Positions 35,863 to 44,908 of a DNA stretch of 47,500 bases are shown here, piece after piece. Origin of the DNA: Sutcliffiella cohnii. GTDB taxonomy: Bacteria > Bacillota > Bacilli > Bacillales > Bacillaceae_I. Numbering within the stretch: the stretch's first letter is position 1; each line of letters begins with the position of its first letter. Location: NCBI RefSeq assembly GCF_002250055.1, contig NZ_CP018866.1, positions 4,832,501 through 4,880,000 on the forward strand. Reading direction: 5' to 3'. The notes under the pieces were generated by a model that had not been told where the DNA came from, ran no database searches, and was given only the letters and a program-made list of their open reading frames with translations. The translations under genes and the position numbers were made by a program.

Positions 35863-36720
35863 ATGAAGGTTGATTTTAGTAAGTTTGATAAAAGGTTATT
35901 CGAAAAATATATGCATCGTAACGAAACAGTAGACTTTTATCATTACGGTTACAAATTTCATCATGATGACAGTACTATTTATTATTTAGCATTATTGAAA
36001 GAAAAAAAAGTAACACAAGGTGGATTAGTATTTACGCATAATAGCGAAGTGGTTCAGGACCGAGAGTTAGCGATTGAAGTTGCTAAAGATATGTTGCTCT
36101 ACAACAAAGCTATTTTAGATGGAAACGATGCAATAACAGATATGAAATCTAGACCTTATCAAAAATTAAAACCACTGATTACCAGTCTACAATGGATTCG
36201 TGAGGAAGCGACCGATATAGATGTAAAGCAATCTTTCTCTAATGTAATCCATGCGTTTGAAAAAATTATAGAATCGCGTGACTTTGCCAACTCTATTTAT
36301 GACGAAATGAAGGTAATTGATGATCATGTGAATAAAAAGACTGGTTTTGTAACAAATGAAATGGTTAACGAAATGAGAAGTTTAGTATTAAAGTTTAATC
36401 AAAAGATGTACGATGAAGCAAAAACACAGCTTCAATTTTGGGATGATCATGAAGTTGTTTTACGTGAAATAGATAAAAGGAAATTTCCAATGTCAAAATG
36501 GCTGGAAATTAGAAATTTAAAAAAGCAGCTCGCGTTGAAGCATACTGGTAGAGGCAAACAAATGTTGTTAGAAAGTTTAGAAGTGATGGAAAAGAACTAT
36601 GACAATAACGTAATAACAGAAACACGTGGTACGTTAACCTTAGAGGAATACACGGCATTAATTCAAGAAAATGAAAGATTAGATATGGAAGAGAACGGAA
36701 TAACGAAGGTTAGAAACTAA
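35863..36720 (+). CDS. Soluble helical partner protein, copy 1
   Basis: 285 residues, no signal peptide or membrane segment, mostly charged helices. The N-terminal part (about 20-100) is Tyr-rich (FYHYGYKFHHDDSTIYYLALL) and beta-like; the rest is helical with IRNLKKQLALKHTGRGKQ. It starts 27 bases after repeat protein 1. The gene after repeat protein 2 (38067-38900) encodes a protein of matching size, with a similar aromatic beta-like start, a mid-region Lys-Pro turn and a helical body. I do not recognise the family. Its fixed place behind each secreted repeat protein suggests a chaperone, export adaptor or immunity role. Confidence 0.7.
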   Translation: MKVDFSKFDKRLFEKYMHRNETVDFYHYGYKFHHDDSTIYYLALLKEKKVTQGGLVFTHNSEVVQDRELAIEVAKDMLLYNKAILDGNDAITDMKSRPYQKLKPLITSLQWIREEATDIDVKQSFSNVIHAFEKIIESRDFANSIYDEMKVIDDHVNKKTGFVTNEMVNEMRSLVLKFNQKMYDEAKTQLQFWDDHEVVLREIDKRKFPMSKWLEIRNLKKQLALKHTGRGKQMLLESLEVMEKNYDNNVITETRGTLTLEEYTALIQENERLDMEENGITKVRN

Positions 36721-36748
36721 GTCTTCCAAACTATTATAGTCATTAGCT

Positions 36749-36795
36749 AGCTTGTTGAGAACGTTCTATGTACTTTTCTCTACAAGCTTTTTTTA
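36749..36795 (+). terminator. Terminator between the two repeat-protein cassettes
   Basis: AGCTTGT-T-GAGAA pairs with TTCTC-T-ACAAGCT (12 pairs, one T-T mismatch) with a loop of about 14 bases, then seven T's (36788-36794). Only 33 bases remain before the next ATG, so cassette 2 depends on read-through or on a promoter within this hairpin. Confidence 0.75.
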
Positions 36796-36827
36796 GGGAT
36801 ATATTGTATGGGGATGGAGGAAGATAT

Positions 36828-38045
36828 ATGAGAAAAATAAGTATATTATTCCTTGCGATGTTTTTCGTTGCTTGGAATGCTTTTTTACCTGTTGCTAACG
36901 CGTGGAATCCAGGAGTATGGAAACCTGCTGAATGGAAATTAGAAGACCTTCAACAGCATGAATGGAAAGTAGACCCGCTAGAAATCCAAGAGTGGTTGCC
37001 AGAAAATTTAACGGAGCAAACAATAGTTTTATATGAGCTAACCCAATATGAGTGGTTTACGCAAAGCCCGGAATTAATGCAATGGGTGATGGAAGATCTC
37101 GAAAATCGGGAATGGATCATAGAAAACTATGATGTTGTACTAGATGAATTATCGCAATTGTCAGATTGGACTGTAGATGAAATAACAGTGATGGAGTGGC
37201 AACTTACAGAACTAAGGGACTTTTCATCGACTGTACAAGATGCGCTACAGCAAGATATTAATGAACTAGAAGGGAACAATTCTGCTAACTCTCCACCGTC
37301 TACTGAAACAGAAGCTTCGAGCCCTTCGCTAACGGACCCATCTGCCTCGCCTGAAGATGCGATTTCGAACAGTGGCCCTAATAAGTATGACATCATAAAA
37401 TTCACTTCAAAAATGGTAGGCGACACAGTCAATTTTGCTGATAAATTAGCAAGACAAAACGATGCGTCGGCTTCTGATTTGTATAAATATAAAAATAATA
37501 TCTTTTATTCAGGCATTAAAACGTTCACGAAAGGAAATGAAGCACTCGAAGGGGTATTTGCTGGTGTTGATACCGTAAGAACAGGGAAAAAGTTATATGA
37601 GGAGATTAATAAACTAAGGTCCTTAGGAAAAACTAGGGAAGCCGTTAGTCAGGCGGGCTCTATATCTTCAGCATCTCAATTAGTTAATACTCCTGCAACG
37701 AAGACGTTTACTCCTGCTAATGCGATCGTTTCAACGGCTCTTTTACCTTTTTCGATAATAGATACCGTTAACAATGTTCAAAAAATCCAATCAACAAGTG
37801 GAGTAGATCGGACAGATGCAATTATGTCAACCATCGGAAGTGTTGGTGATGTTATAACGGGACTGGCAGCTCCAGTAGCGATGATTCCTGGGTTACAAGG
37901 TGTAGCTGCTGGAATGGTAGTGGTCGGGACAGCGGCTAGTTTGATTAGTCTAGGTTATAAAACGTTTAGAAAAAGAAAAGAAATTGTGAAAGGTGCTAAA
38001 AACTTAGCGAAAAAAATTGGAGGATTTTTCGGTTTTGGAAAATAA
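36828..38045 (+). CDS. Secreted Trp/Leu pentad-repeat protein with glycine-rich hydrophobic C-terminus, copy 2
   Basis: 405 residues from the ATG at 36828 (GGAGG eight bases upstream; the frame is open back to 36768, but inside the hairpin). Signal peptide ends at VANA (25). From Trp26 to Tyr101 every fifth residue is Trp, Leu or another large hydrophobic (one Pro at 81); after a slip W114, I119, W124, L129 continue. A Ser/Pro/Thr-rich linker (about 140-182) follows, then helices, then the same C-terminal module as copy 1: MIPGLQGVAAGMVVVGTAASL and a basic tail RKRKEIVKGAKNLAKKIGG. The repeats are more acidic than in copy 1. Function unknown. Confidence 0.75.
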   Translation: MRKISILFLAMFFVAWNAFLPVANAWNPGVWKPAEWKLEDLQQHEWKVDPLEIQEWLPENLTEQTIVLYELTQYEWFTQSPELMQWVMEDLENREWIIENYDVVLDELSQLSDWTVDEITVMEWQLTELRDFSSTVQDALQQDINELEGNNSANSPPSTETEASSPSLTDPSASPEDAISNSGPNKYDIIKFTSKMVGDTVNFADKLARQNDASASDLYKYKNNIFYSGIKTFTKGNEALEGVFAGVDTVRTGKKLYEEINKLRSLGKTREAVSQAGSISSASQLVNTPATKTFTPANAIVSTALLPFSIIDTVNNVQKIQSTSGVDRTDAIMSTIGSVGDVITGLAAPVAMIPGLQGVAAGMVVVGTAASLISLGYKTFRKRKEIVKGAKNLAKKIGGFFGFGK

Positions 38046-38066
38046 CGCTGAGAAAGGATTTATTAA

Positions 38067-38900
38067 ATGACTGTAAAATTTACGAATGATTTATCAAGCG
38101 TAATACAAAAACATAAAAAAATGCTAGAAAAGTCTGAGTTGTATACGTACTATTTTTTTTACAATAGTAAAAAATATTATCAGTGTATATACTTACGCTT
38201 TAAAAAAACTACAGGTGTTGTCATTTTGGACGAAACAGGAGCGGTAGTACCAAAATCTACTGCTGTAAAAGTAGCTTACTATATAAATAGCTATAATAAC
38301 TTTATTTTAGATGTTACGAGAGTAATAATACCGGAAATGCGAAAGTCTTATAAACCGATAGAAGAAAAATATGAGTTGCTAATGAAGATTACAAGCAAAA
38401 CAGAGGATTCGGCCTTTCATAAATATTTTTCTATACTGGATGAAATATTGTGTCGGAGGAGAAGGTTGCCTGAGATAGTAGAAGAGTTTACTAAATTACA
38501 TGATGAGGTGCTACGTACCAATCATTTAGACTTGGAAATATACCATCGTGCGCTGAATATCGGTGAGGAATTCAATGAAATTGTATTTTCAACTGCGATG
38601 CGGCTAACAGAAGCAGTTCCAATTACTAAAAAAATAAAAGAAGATAGGAAATTGTATCAGCAGGAAGATTTCTATCCTGAAGTAAAGCGGCTAGTAGCTG
38701 GTATTAATGACTTTTTATCGCCATCCTCATTAAAAGAGTTAGAAAAATCCGTACGGTTATTAGGCGAGGATGAAGTTGGAAATCACCAAATTATTTCAGC
38801 TGATGAAAAAGGTATGGAGTTAGCGAAGGAGCTTGTTGAACGAAATGGGAAAAAGGATTTTGAACGAAAAGTTATTCCCATCATTAGGAACGGAGATTAA
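38067..38900 (+). CDS. Soluble helical partner protein, copy 2
   Basis: 277 residues, cytoplasmic by prediction, start ATG at 38067 after GAAAGGA. The N-terminus is Tyr-rich (YTYYFFYNSKKYYQCIYLRF), then an MRKSYKPIEEKYELLMKI segment that lines up with the Lys-Pro turn region of the protein at 35863-36720, then charged helices (CRRRRLPEIVEEF; LKELEKSVRLLGEDE). It lies 21 bases behind repeat protein 2. Similarity to copy 1 is weak at sequence level but consistent in size, architecture and position. Function unknown. Confidence 0.68.
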   Translation: MTVKFTNDLSSVIQKHKKMLEKSELYTYYFFYNSKKYYQCIYLRFKKTTGVVILDETGAVVPKSTAVKVAYYINSYNNFILDVTRVIIPEMRKSYKPIEEKYELLMKITSKTEDSAFHKYFSILDEILCRRRRLPEIVEEFTKLHDEVLRTNHLDLEIYHRALNIGEEFNEIVFSTAMRLTEAVPITKKIKEDRKLYQQEDFYPEVKRLVAGINDFLSPSSLKELEKSVRLLGEDEVGNHQIISADEKGMELAKELVERNGKKDFERKVIPIIRNGD

Positions 38901-38920
38901 GGGAGAAAAGGGGAAATAGT

Positions 38921-39631
38921 GTGATTGCAAATAGTTTAATGTTCTATGGGAAACATTTTGATCGCCTATTAGTAATATCTTTCATCATTCTTTTGCCGTT
39001 ATTGTTACTTCAAACGATAATTGTAAACTACATTTATAGTATTTCTACCTTTAACGGAATTACATTATATGGCGATTTGGCAAATGCCGTTTTTACTTTG
39101 TTAATTGTTGTCATGGCACAAGGCCCATTTATTAAATATGTATTACTAGAAGAGAACGGAGAAGAACGAAAATTAAAACGATCCCTCGTCTTTTTTGCGG
39201 ATCAAGCTTTTACTTTTTTCCTGTTCGGAACACTATTAACGTGGATGGTTGTAGTGGGAAGTTTGTTTCTTTTAATACCGGGCATTATTTTATTGGTATT
39301 TTATTATTTAACCCCATACTTTATTGCTTCTGAGGAATGGAAGATTGGGAGGGCGATGAAAAAATCAGCTAATTTGGCTAAAAAGAAATTTTTCTCGCTA
39401 TTAGGTATTTTACTATTAATTGGATTGCTCGATTGGGGTTTAGGAGTAATAACTATATATTTATCCTCTCTATTTATTGATATTTATTTCGGTGTGTTAA
39501 TTGCGAAATTAATAGTATCGGTGGCTATTTACCCTTTCGGAATTATTTTATTATCTTTAAATTTTTTGAAATGGAAAGAAGAGTGGAAGGAAGAAGGAGG
39601 ATTAGGGGATGTCGACATTCGAGCTGTCTAA
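38921..39631 (+). CDS. Multi-pass membrane protein, second of two paralogues
   Basis: 236 residues, about six membrane helices, GTG start at 38921 after AAGGGG. Shares with the protein at 32641-33366 the opening F..F.RLL.ISFIILLPLLLL, a conserved YGDL region before the second helix, QGPFIK, the IPGIILLVFYYLTPYF core and a following basic helix. It overlaps the next small gene by 23 bases. The pair encloses the TadE/TadG and repeat-protein genes. Function unknown. Confidence 0.75.
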   Translation: MIANSLMFYGKHFDRLLVISFIILLPLLLLQTIIVNYIYSISTFNGITLYGDLANAVFTLLIVVMAQGPFIKYVLLEENGEERKLKRSLVFFADQAFTFFLFGTLLTWMVVVGSLFLLIPGIILLVFYYLTPYFIASEEWKIGRAMKKSANLAKKKFFSLLGILLLIGLLDWGLGVITIYLSSLFIDIYFGVLIAKLIVSVAIYPFGIILLSLNFLKWKEEWKEEGGLGDVDIRAV

Positions 39632-39815
39632 ACGTGAGAGGAAATGGAGAAGGTTTTATTTATTCGTTATGATTATGATTTATGGATTAGTAATTCCGCT
39701 TGCGCTATCTCTGTTTTTTGTTGGTGAAAGTTTTCCGTTTATCCCGATCTTTGTTGGGATTGCTTTGCCGTTTATGAGAAACAATCATCTAAAACAAATA
39801 CGTCAACAGGTATAA
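39609..39815 (+). CDS. Small two-helix membrane protein, 68 residues
   Basis: ATG at 39609, about nine bases after AGGAGGA, overlapping the previous gene's 3' end. Basic N-terminus (SKRERKWRRFY), two hydrophobic helices (about 15-36 and 41-55) and a basic tail. Last gene before a terminator, so probably the end of the cassette. Not recognised. Confidence 0.62.
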   Translation: MSTFELSKRERKWRRFYLFVMIMIYGLVIPLALSLFFVGESFPFIPIFVGIALPFMRNNHLKQIRQQV

Positions 39816-39826
39816 TGGAAGGTAAA

Positions 39827-39856
39827 AATCGAGGTGATAGAACTTCGGTTTTTTTT
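39827..39856 (+). terminator. Terminator at the end of the Tad-linked cassette
   Basis: AATCGAGGT pairs with AACTTCGGTT-side bases over nine positions (two or three G-T), followed by eight T's. Confidence 0.75.
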
Positions 39857-40193
39857 ATGCCTTTCTCGGTAACTCTTTTATTCTATGAAACGTCTAACCT
39901 TATGGAGAAAAGCTACTAGAATGTGCTTGGAATAATTTCACAAAGGAAGGAATACATTTCTTTGTTATACTTTTCATATGGCATGTGTAAAAAGCAGTAA
40001 TTCTTTCACTCTTAAATTATGACAAATTTCTCATTTATTAAAAGGGTTTTATTGGTATTTGTAGAATATAGAGAAAGTTAGAGTTTTTTATAATTCGGTT
40101 AAATATTGTTAAGGGTAACCAATGTCTGGCTATTGTATGTATAAGGAGATTTATAATATTTGATTTAAATAGATGCTGGAGGGATAAATTGTC
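39857..40193. other. Gap upstream of moxR
   Basis: About 340 bases, AT-rich, no gene. GGAGGG (40178-40183) is the moxR ribosome site. Several AT-rich hexamers look like -10 boxes (for example TATAAT near 40090), but none pairs well with a -35, so no promoter is called. Confidence 0.45.
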
Positions 40194-41144
40194 ATGGGGA
40201 CAAAACAGGCGCAAGTTCAACGTATTTTAGATAATATTGGGAAAGTAATGATTGGAAAAAAACATGTGGCAGAATTAAGTGTGGTGTCTCTATTAGCTGG
40301 TGGACACGTTTTGTTAGAAGATGTACCTGGTGTCGGGAAAACGATGATGGTTCGGTCATTAGCTAAGTCGGTAGGGGCAGATTTTAAGCGTATTCAGTTT
40401 ACTCCAGATTTACTACCTTCTGATGTGACAGGTAGCTCCATATATAACCCGAAGGAATTAAAATTTGAATTCCGCCCAGGTCCACTTATGGGAAATATTA
40501 TTTTAGCAGATGAAATTAATCGTACCTCTCCTAAAACACAATCAGCGCTCTTAGAAGGAATGGAAGAGGGGAGTGTAACAGTTGATGGGACAACGTTATC
40601 GCTCGGCACACCATTTTTCGTTATGGCAACGCAAAATCCAATTGAATATGAAGGTACCTATCCGTTACCAGAAGCACAGTTAGATCGATTTCTTTTAAAA
40701 ATGAATATGGGTTATCCAACTCCACAAGAGGAAGTGGAAATTTTAATTAATATTGAACATCGCCAACCGATTTTGGAATTAGAGCCAGTCGTTACGTTAG
40801 ATGAGTTAAGACAAATGCAACAGGAAGTAAGAAGTGTGCATGTTGACCTAACTGTTAAAGAGTATATTGTCGATATGGTCCATCGTACTCGAATGCATCA
40901 ATCTGTTTACTTAGGAGCAAGCCCGCGTGCGTCCGTTGCTCTAATGAAAGCTTCGCAAAGCTATGCATATGTTCAAGGTAGGGATTTTGTCATTCCAGAT
41001 GACGTGCAATATTTAGCTCGCTATGTGTTACCACACCGCATCATTTTAAAATCAGAAGCGAAATTTGAAGGTGTTACAACGGACAATGTAGTTGAAAAAG
41101 TAATAGACCGTACACCGATTCCTGTTCAAAGGTCTATGAGCTAA
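40194..41144 (+). CDS. yeaC: MoxR-family AAA+ ATPase (YeaC-like)
   Basis: 316 residues. Walker A EDVPGVGKT (42-50), Walker B ILADEINRTSPKTQSALLE, sensor 1 ATQNP, arginine-finger region LPEAQLDRF, sensor 2 GASPRASVAL. MoxR proteins act as chaperones that mature protein complexes and are almost always encoded with a DUF58 and a transglutaminase protein, as here (2-base gap to the next gene). ATG is ten bases after GGAGGG. Same order as B. subtilis yeaC-yeaD-yebA. Confidence 0.93.
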   Translation: MGTKQAQVQRILDNIGKVMIGKKHVAELSVVSLLAGGHVLLEDVPGVGKTMMVRSLAKSVGADFKRIQFTPDLLPSDVTGSSIYNPKELKFEFRPGPLMGNIILADEINRTSPKTQSALLEGMEEGSVTVDGTTLSLGTPFFVMATQNPIEYEGTYPLPEAQLDRFLLKMNMGYPTPQEEVEILINIEHRQPILELEPVVTLDELRQMQQEVRSVHVDLTVKEYIVDMVHRTRMHQSVYLGASPRASVALMKASQSYAYVQGRDFVIPDDVQYLARYVLPHRIILKSEAKFEGVTTDNVVEKVIDRTPIPVQRSMS

Positions 41145-41146
41145 CG

Positions 41147-42358
41147 ATGAAAGCATATTTTCGTAAATTTAAGCGTACTTCGAAGCTAGTCGCTTTTCTG
41201 TTTTTATTAGTGGTAACGTTTATGTATGCGATGTTTCAAGGTGGATTTGTTAGTTGGTTTTTATTTTTTAGTTTTCTCCCTTTTTCAATTTACGGTCTAC
41301 TTATACTCTTTTATCCTTTAAATGATTTTAAAGTGACGCGAACATTGAATCAAGAACAATACCGATCGGGCGACCGGCTAATTGGGACAGTAACGGTTAC
41401 TCGAAAGTTTCCGTTTCCACTAGGATACCTCGTTATGGAGGAAGTGTTACCATCGGACCTATTATTTTGCGTGCAAACGAAAAAAGTAAAAATATTACTA
41501 TTTCCGTGGTTTAAAAAGACGATAACTTTTCAATACGCATTAGATAGAATGCCACGTGGAGAGCATACATTGTCAACGATTCGCCTTAAGACTGGTGATT
41601 TTTTAGGACTTTTGGAAAAAGAAAAAGTATTCCATTTAGAAAATCATTTTCTCGTATATCCGCACTATGTAGATTTAATTTATCGTAAGCGAGAGAGCAA
41701 ATTTGACCAAGGTAGTACAACTTCCAATGTAAAACTTGTTCGTGATACATCTATGACGGTAGGAGTTCGTGAATATCAGCCAGGGGATCGTTTTTCTTGG
41801 ATTGATTGGAAAGCAACAGCTAAAAAGAATGACATTATGACAAAGGAATTTGAGCAACAGCAAAGTCATGATGTTCTAATCTATTTAGATCGTTCGCAAG
41901 CTTCCTCTTTTGAAAGTGCTGTTAGTTATACGGCAGCATTGACGAAAGCTATACTAAGATTCGGTTCTCAAGTTGGACTTGTCTCGATTGGTAAAGACCG
42001 CTCCATTTTTCCGTTACGCGGAGGGGAAGAGCAATTCGCACAAATTTATTTTCATCTTGCTCGTGTACAACCGAACAGTAAAATTAGCTTTGCGAAGACG
42101 ATGGAAATGGAAATGGGAAAAGCTCAACCGAATGTAACGTTTTTATTTGTTACTGGAAAATTAACAAAAGGAATGGTTGATTCGATTGGGAAATTAACGT
42201 ATCGCCAAATGAATATGCAAGTGTATGTTACGAAAGATGAAGGACAAAGAGTTTCAAAAGAAGAAAGCGTCTATATCGAACAACTACAAAAACGAGATGT
42301 ATATGTAAAGGTTGTGAAACAAGGCGAACTTAAATCCTTATATAGTGAGGTGAGTTAA
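41147..42358 (+). CDS. yeaD: DUF58 domain protein (YeaD-like)
   Basis: 403 residues. Two N-terminal membrane helices (about 14-55), a beta-sandwich region (about 65-180), then the DUF58 motif VGVREYQPGDRFSWIDWKATAKKND (about 205-229), followed by a VWA-like fold (DVLIYLDRSQ). It works with the MoxR ATPase; substrate unknown. Its TAA abuts the next gene's ATG. Confidence 0.92.
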   Translation: MKAYFRKFKRTSKLVAFLFLLVVTFMYAMFQGGFVSWFLFFSFLPFSIYGLLILFYPLNDFKVTRTLNQEQYRSGDRLIGTVTVTRKFPFPLGYLVMEEVLPSDLLFCVQTKKVKILLFPWFKKTITFQYALDRMPRGEHTLSTIRLKTGDFLGLLEKEKVFHLENHFLVYPHYVDLIYRKRESKFDQGSTTSNVKLVRDTSMTVGVREYQPGDRFSWIDWKATAKKNDIMTKEFEQQQSHDVLIYLDRSQASSFESAVSYTAALTKAILRFGSQVGLVSIGKDRSIFPLRGGEEQFAQIYFHLARVQPNSKISFAKTMEMEMGKAQPNVTFLFVTGKLTKGMVDSIGKLTYRQMNMQVYVTKDEGQRVSKEESVYIEQLQKRDVYVKVVKQGELKSLYSEVS

Positions 42359-44578
42359 ATGGCCAAAACAACTCCTTTCCAACGTAATTTGTATGCTTTT
42401 ATGATGCACTTATTCGGCTTTCTCCTTTTATTAGAATGGGTGCGACCGTTATCGGAAGTGACGGATACGTCAAATGCTTACGTATTTGTTGTATTTTTAG
42501 CTGTTGCCTTTACGATTTCTTATCTACAAATTATGCCTTTAATTGGTTTTGTTATACAGACAGGGTTTATGTTTTACTTTCTTCATATCCTGTATATGAA
42601 GGAAAAGTTTTTATCCAAAGATTGGTTTTCTACTTTTTGGGCAGACCTCAAATATAATGTGAATGTTATCTTTGCTGCTGATTGGACGGCGATGAGTGGT
42701 TTCTTTCGTTCCTTACTATTGTTTATATTACTATGGCTCATTAGCTACCTATTAATTTATTGGATATTGTATCGAAAGAAAATGTTTTTATTTGTCGCTC
42801 TTTCCATTACGTACGTGGCGATCCTAGATACTTTTACGACCTACAATGGGAATGGAGCGATAATTCGTTTAATTGTAATCGGATTAATATTGGTTGGTTT
42901 TGTTCATATAGAGAGAGTTCGTGAACAAGAAGGAATTTTTAAGAATAATAAAATGATTATGGCCTGGGGGATTCCGTTTATCATTATGGTAGTCGGAGCC
43001 GCTACGATTGGCTACTTATCACCAAAGGCTGCGCCACAATGGCCGGACCCGGTCCCTTTTTTCACAGGAACAGGAGAAGGTTTCGGGCCGGGTAATGGTC
43101 AAGTTCGGAAACTTGGTTATGGAGATAATGATAGTAGATTAGGTGGCCCGTTTATCGGGGACCCTTCTGTCGTCTTTACCGCCGAAGTGGAAAAACGTCA
43201 TTATTGGCGAGTGGAAACGAAGGATGTATACACTGGTAAAGGATGGGAAGTGTCTGACGGTGAATCAAATGAACTCATAAATGGCCAAAATACAGAAGTA
43301 AATTGGTTAGCTGATAATGTCGAAACAGAATCATTACAAGCAACAATTGACATGGAACTAACGTATCCTCATATTAATTATCCTATAGGTTTACAAAGCG
43401 TCATTCCATTATGGCGTGAAGAAGAGAGTGAGGAAGTAACGTTTGAGGTTAATTCGGTAACAGAAAAAATTTCAACAGATGTCTCGTTGCAATCCTATTC
43501 CTTACAATATGACTACCCGCGTTATTATATCGAAAGATTACATCGTGCAGAGCCGGGTGCTGGTTTAGAGAGTGATGAAGGATTTGTTGAAATGTATACT
43601 CAGTTACCATCTTCTTTACCAGACCGTGTTAAAGATTTGGCAGAAGAAATAACGTCTTCATTTGAAACGCGTTATGATAAAGCAAAAGCGGTAGAAAGAT
43701 ATTTTGCGAGAAATGGTTTTGAATATGAAACTACTAATGTTGCTGTACCGACCGGTAATCAAGATTATGTTGATCAATTTTTATTCGAAACACAGTTAGG
43801 ATATTGTGATAACTTTTCCACATCGATGGTCGTTATGTTAAGGTCTGTCGGTATTCCGGCTCGTTGGGTGAAAGGTTATACACATGGAGATTTGCTAGAG
43901 CTGACAAACGATGGAACTAGAATGTATGAAGTCTCGAATAATAACGCCCATTCTTGGGTAGAAGTCTACTTTCCGGAAGTTGGTTGGGTGACGTTTGAAC
44001 CGACAAGTGGTTTTGATAATCCTTATAACTTTGTTTATGAAAGTACACTGCAAAATGAAGAATCAGAAAATGGTGAAGATCTTATACCTGAAAATAATGA
44101 GACACCAGAACAAGAAAATCCACGTAATGCTGAAGATATGTTAGAAGAGGGTGGCTCTGAACAAACTGACAACGGAAGTGGAGGGACTGCCTTCCAATTC
44201 GGTATTAATCTTTCGTGGAAAACACTACTTTTCATTTTTGTAGGAATAGCATTTTATGCAGGGTTATTATTTTTCACTAGGAATAAATGGTTGCCATATT
44301 ATTTTATTTTCTTATATAAAAGAAGCAAAGACGATAAAGCATTCATGAAAGCTTATAAAGTCTTGTTGCAGATTTTAAATAAAAATGGAGTTGCTCGAAA
44401 AGATGGTCAAACTTTACGTGAATACGCCAAGTTTGTAGATAACTACTTATTCACAGATGCGATGCAAACACTAACAGAACGTTATGAACGTGTTATCTAT
44501 CGAGGTGACTCTTCAAGTGAAGAATGGGAGCATTCAAAAGAATTGTGGGAAAATTTAATTAAAAAAGCATCATCTTGA
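42359..44578 (+). CDS. yebA: Membrane transglutaminase-like protein (YebA/TgpA)
   Basis: 739 residues. Five or six N-terminal helices (about 13-220), an extracellular region (about 225-620) with a transglutaminase-like domain, Cys483 in LGYCDNFSTSMV and His531 in NNAHSWVEVYF; the third position in GWVTFEPTSGF is Glu547 where the triad usually has Asp. An acidic Glu/Asn-rich linker (about 560-600), a further helix (about 620-640) and a DUF4129-like cytoplasmic tail follow. Third gene of the moxR operon. The promoter of guaA overlaps its stop codon. Confidence 0.92.
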   Translation: MAKTTPFQRNLYAFMMHLFGFLLLLEWVRPLSEVTDTSNAYVFVVFLAVAFTISYLQIMPLIGFVIQTGFMFYFLHILYMKEKFLSKDWFSTFWADLKYNVNVIFAADWTAMSGFFRSLLLFILLWLISYLLIYWILYRKKMFLFVALSITYVAILDTFTTYNGNGAIIRLIVIGLILVGFVHIERVREQEGIFKNNKMIMAWGIPFIIMVVGAATIGYLSPKAAPQWPDPVPFFTGTGEGFGPGNGQVRKLGYGDNDSRLGGPFIGDPSVVFTAEVEKRHYWRVETKDVYTGKGWEVSDGESNELINGQNTEVNWLADNVETESLQATIDMELTYPHINYPIGLQSVIPLWREEESEEVTFEVNSVTEKISTDVSLQSYSLQYDYPRYYIERLHRAEPGAGLESDEGFVEMYTQLPSSLPDRVKDLAEEITSSFETRYDKAKAVERYFARNGFEYETTNVAVPTGNQDYVDQFLFETQLGYCDNFSTSMVVMLRSVGIPARWVKGYTHGDLLELTNDGTRMYEVSNNNAHSWVEVYFPEVGWVTFEPTSGFDNPYNFVYESTLQNEESENGEDLIPENNETPEQENPRNAEDMLEEGGSEQTDNGSGGTAFQFGINLSWKTLLFIFVGIAFYAGLLFFTRNKWLPYYFIFLYKRSKDDKAFMKAYKVLLQILNKNGVARKDGQTLREYAKFVDNYLFTDAMQTLTERYERVIYRGDSSSEEWEHSKELWENLIKKASS

Positions 44579-44603
44579 CCATATGTAAACAGACTGATAG
44601 AAT
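44575..44603 (+). promoter_or_regulatory. Promoter of guaA
   Basis: -35 TTGACC (44575-44580, overlapping the yebA stop), 17-base spacer, -10 TAGAAT (44598-44603). The start would lie about 25 bases before the riboswitch aptamer. Confidence 0.75.
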
Positions 44604-44633
44604 AAGGACAAATTAATATGAATACGTATATGA

Positions 44634-44702
44634 CTTCATATATCCTCGATAATATGGTTCGAGAGTCTCTACCGGATTGCCGTTAACAATCTGACTATGA
44701 AG
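44634..44702 (+). promoter_or_regulatory. Guanine-class purine riboswitch upstream of guaA
   Basis: P1 is CTTCATA (44634-44640) with TATGAAG (44696-44702). The junctions and loops match the purine aptamer: ATATGG after P2, GTCTCTACCGG, and CCGTTAAC before CTGACTATG. The base before TATG is C, which specifies guanine (T would give adenine). Confidence 0.95.
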
Positions 44703-44768
44703 GCAGTGTCTTACTATTAGACTAGAATTCTGCCTTCTTTTTATTTTGCAGAAATCTAGTCTTTTTTT
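44699..44768 (+). terminator. Riboswitch expression platform (antiterminator and terminator)
   Basis: Two competing hairpins. Antiterminator: GAAGGCAG (44699-44706) with CTGCCTTC (44730-44737); its 5' arm overlaps the P1 3' strand. Terminator: AGACTAGAATTCTGC (44719-44733) with GCAGAAATCTAGTCT (44748-44762), one mismatch, then six T's. Guanine binding holds P1, so the terminator wins: an OFF switch. Confidence 0.85.
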
Positions 44769-44908
44769 ATTGTTTTAAGAAAAAATGTTTACAATAATGA
44801 GTGTTTGTGGAATTTTTATATCAATTGTAAGCATCTTTTCTAAACAAATGGTGAGGCTAACTGTATATAGGCTGCGTATTCTTTTATCTAGCAGAAGAGG
44901 TGAATAGG

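Noticed and set aside
40020..40193. Promoter for moxR
   Set aside because: Several AT-rich -10-like hexamers but no matching -35; not distinguishable from background.
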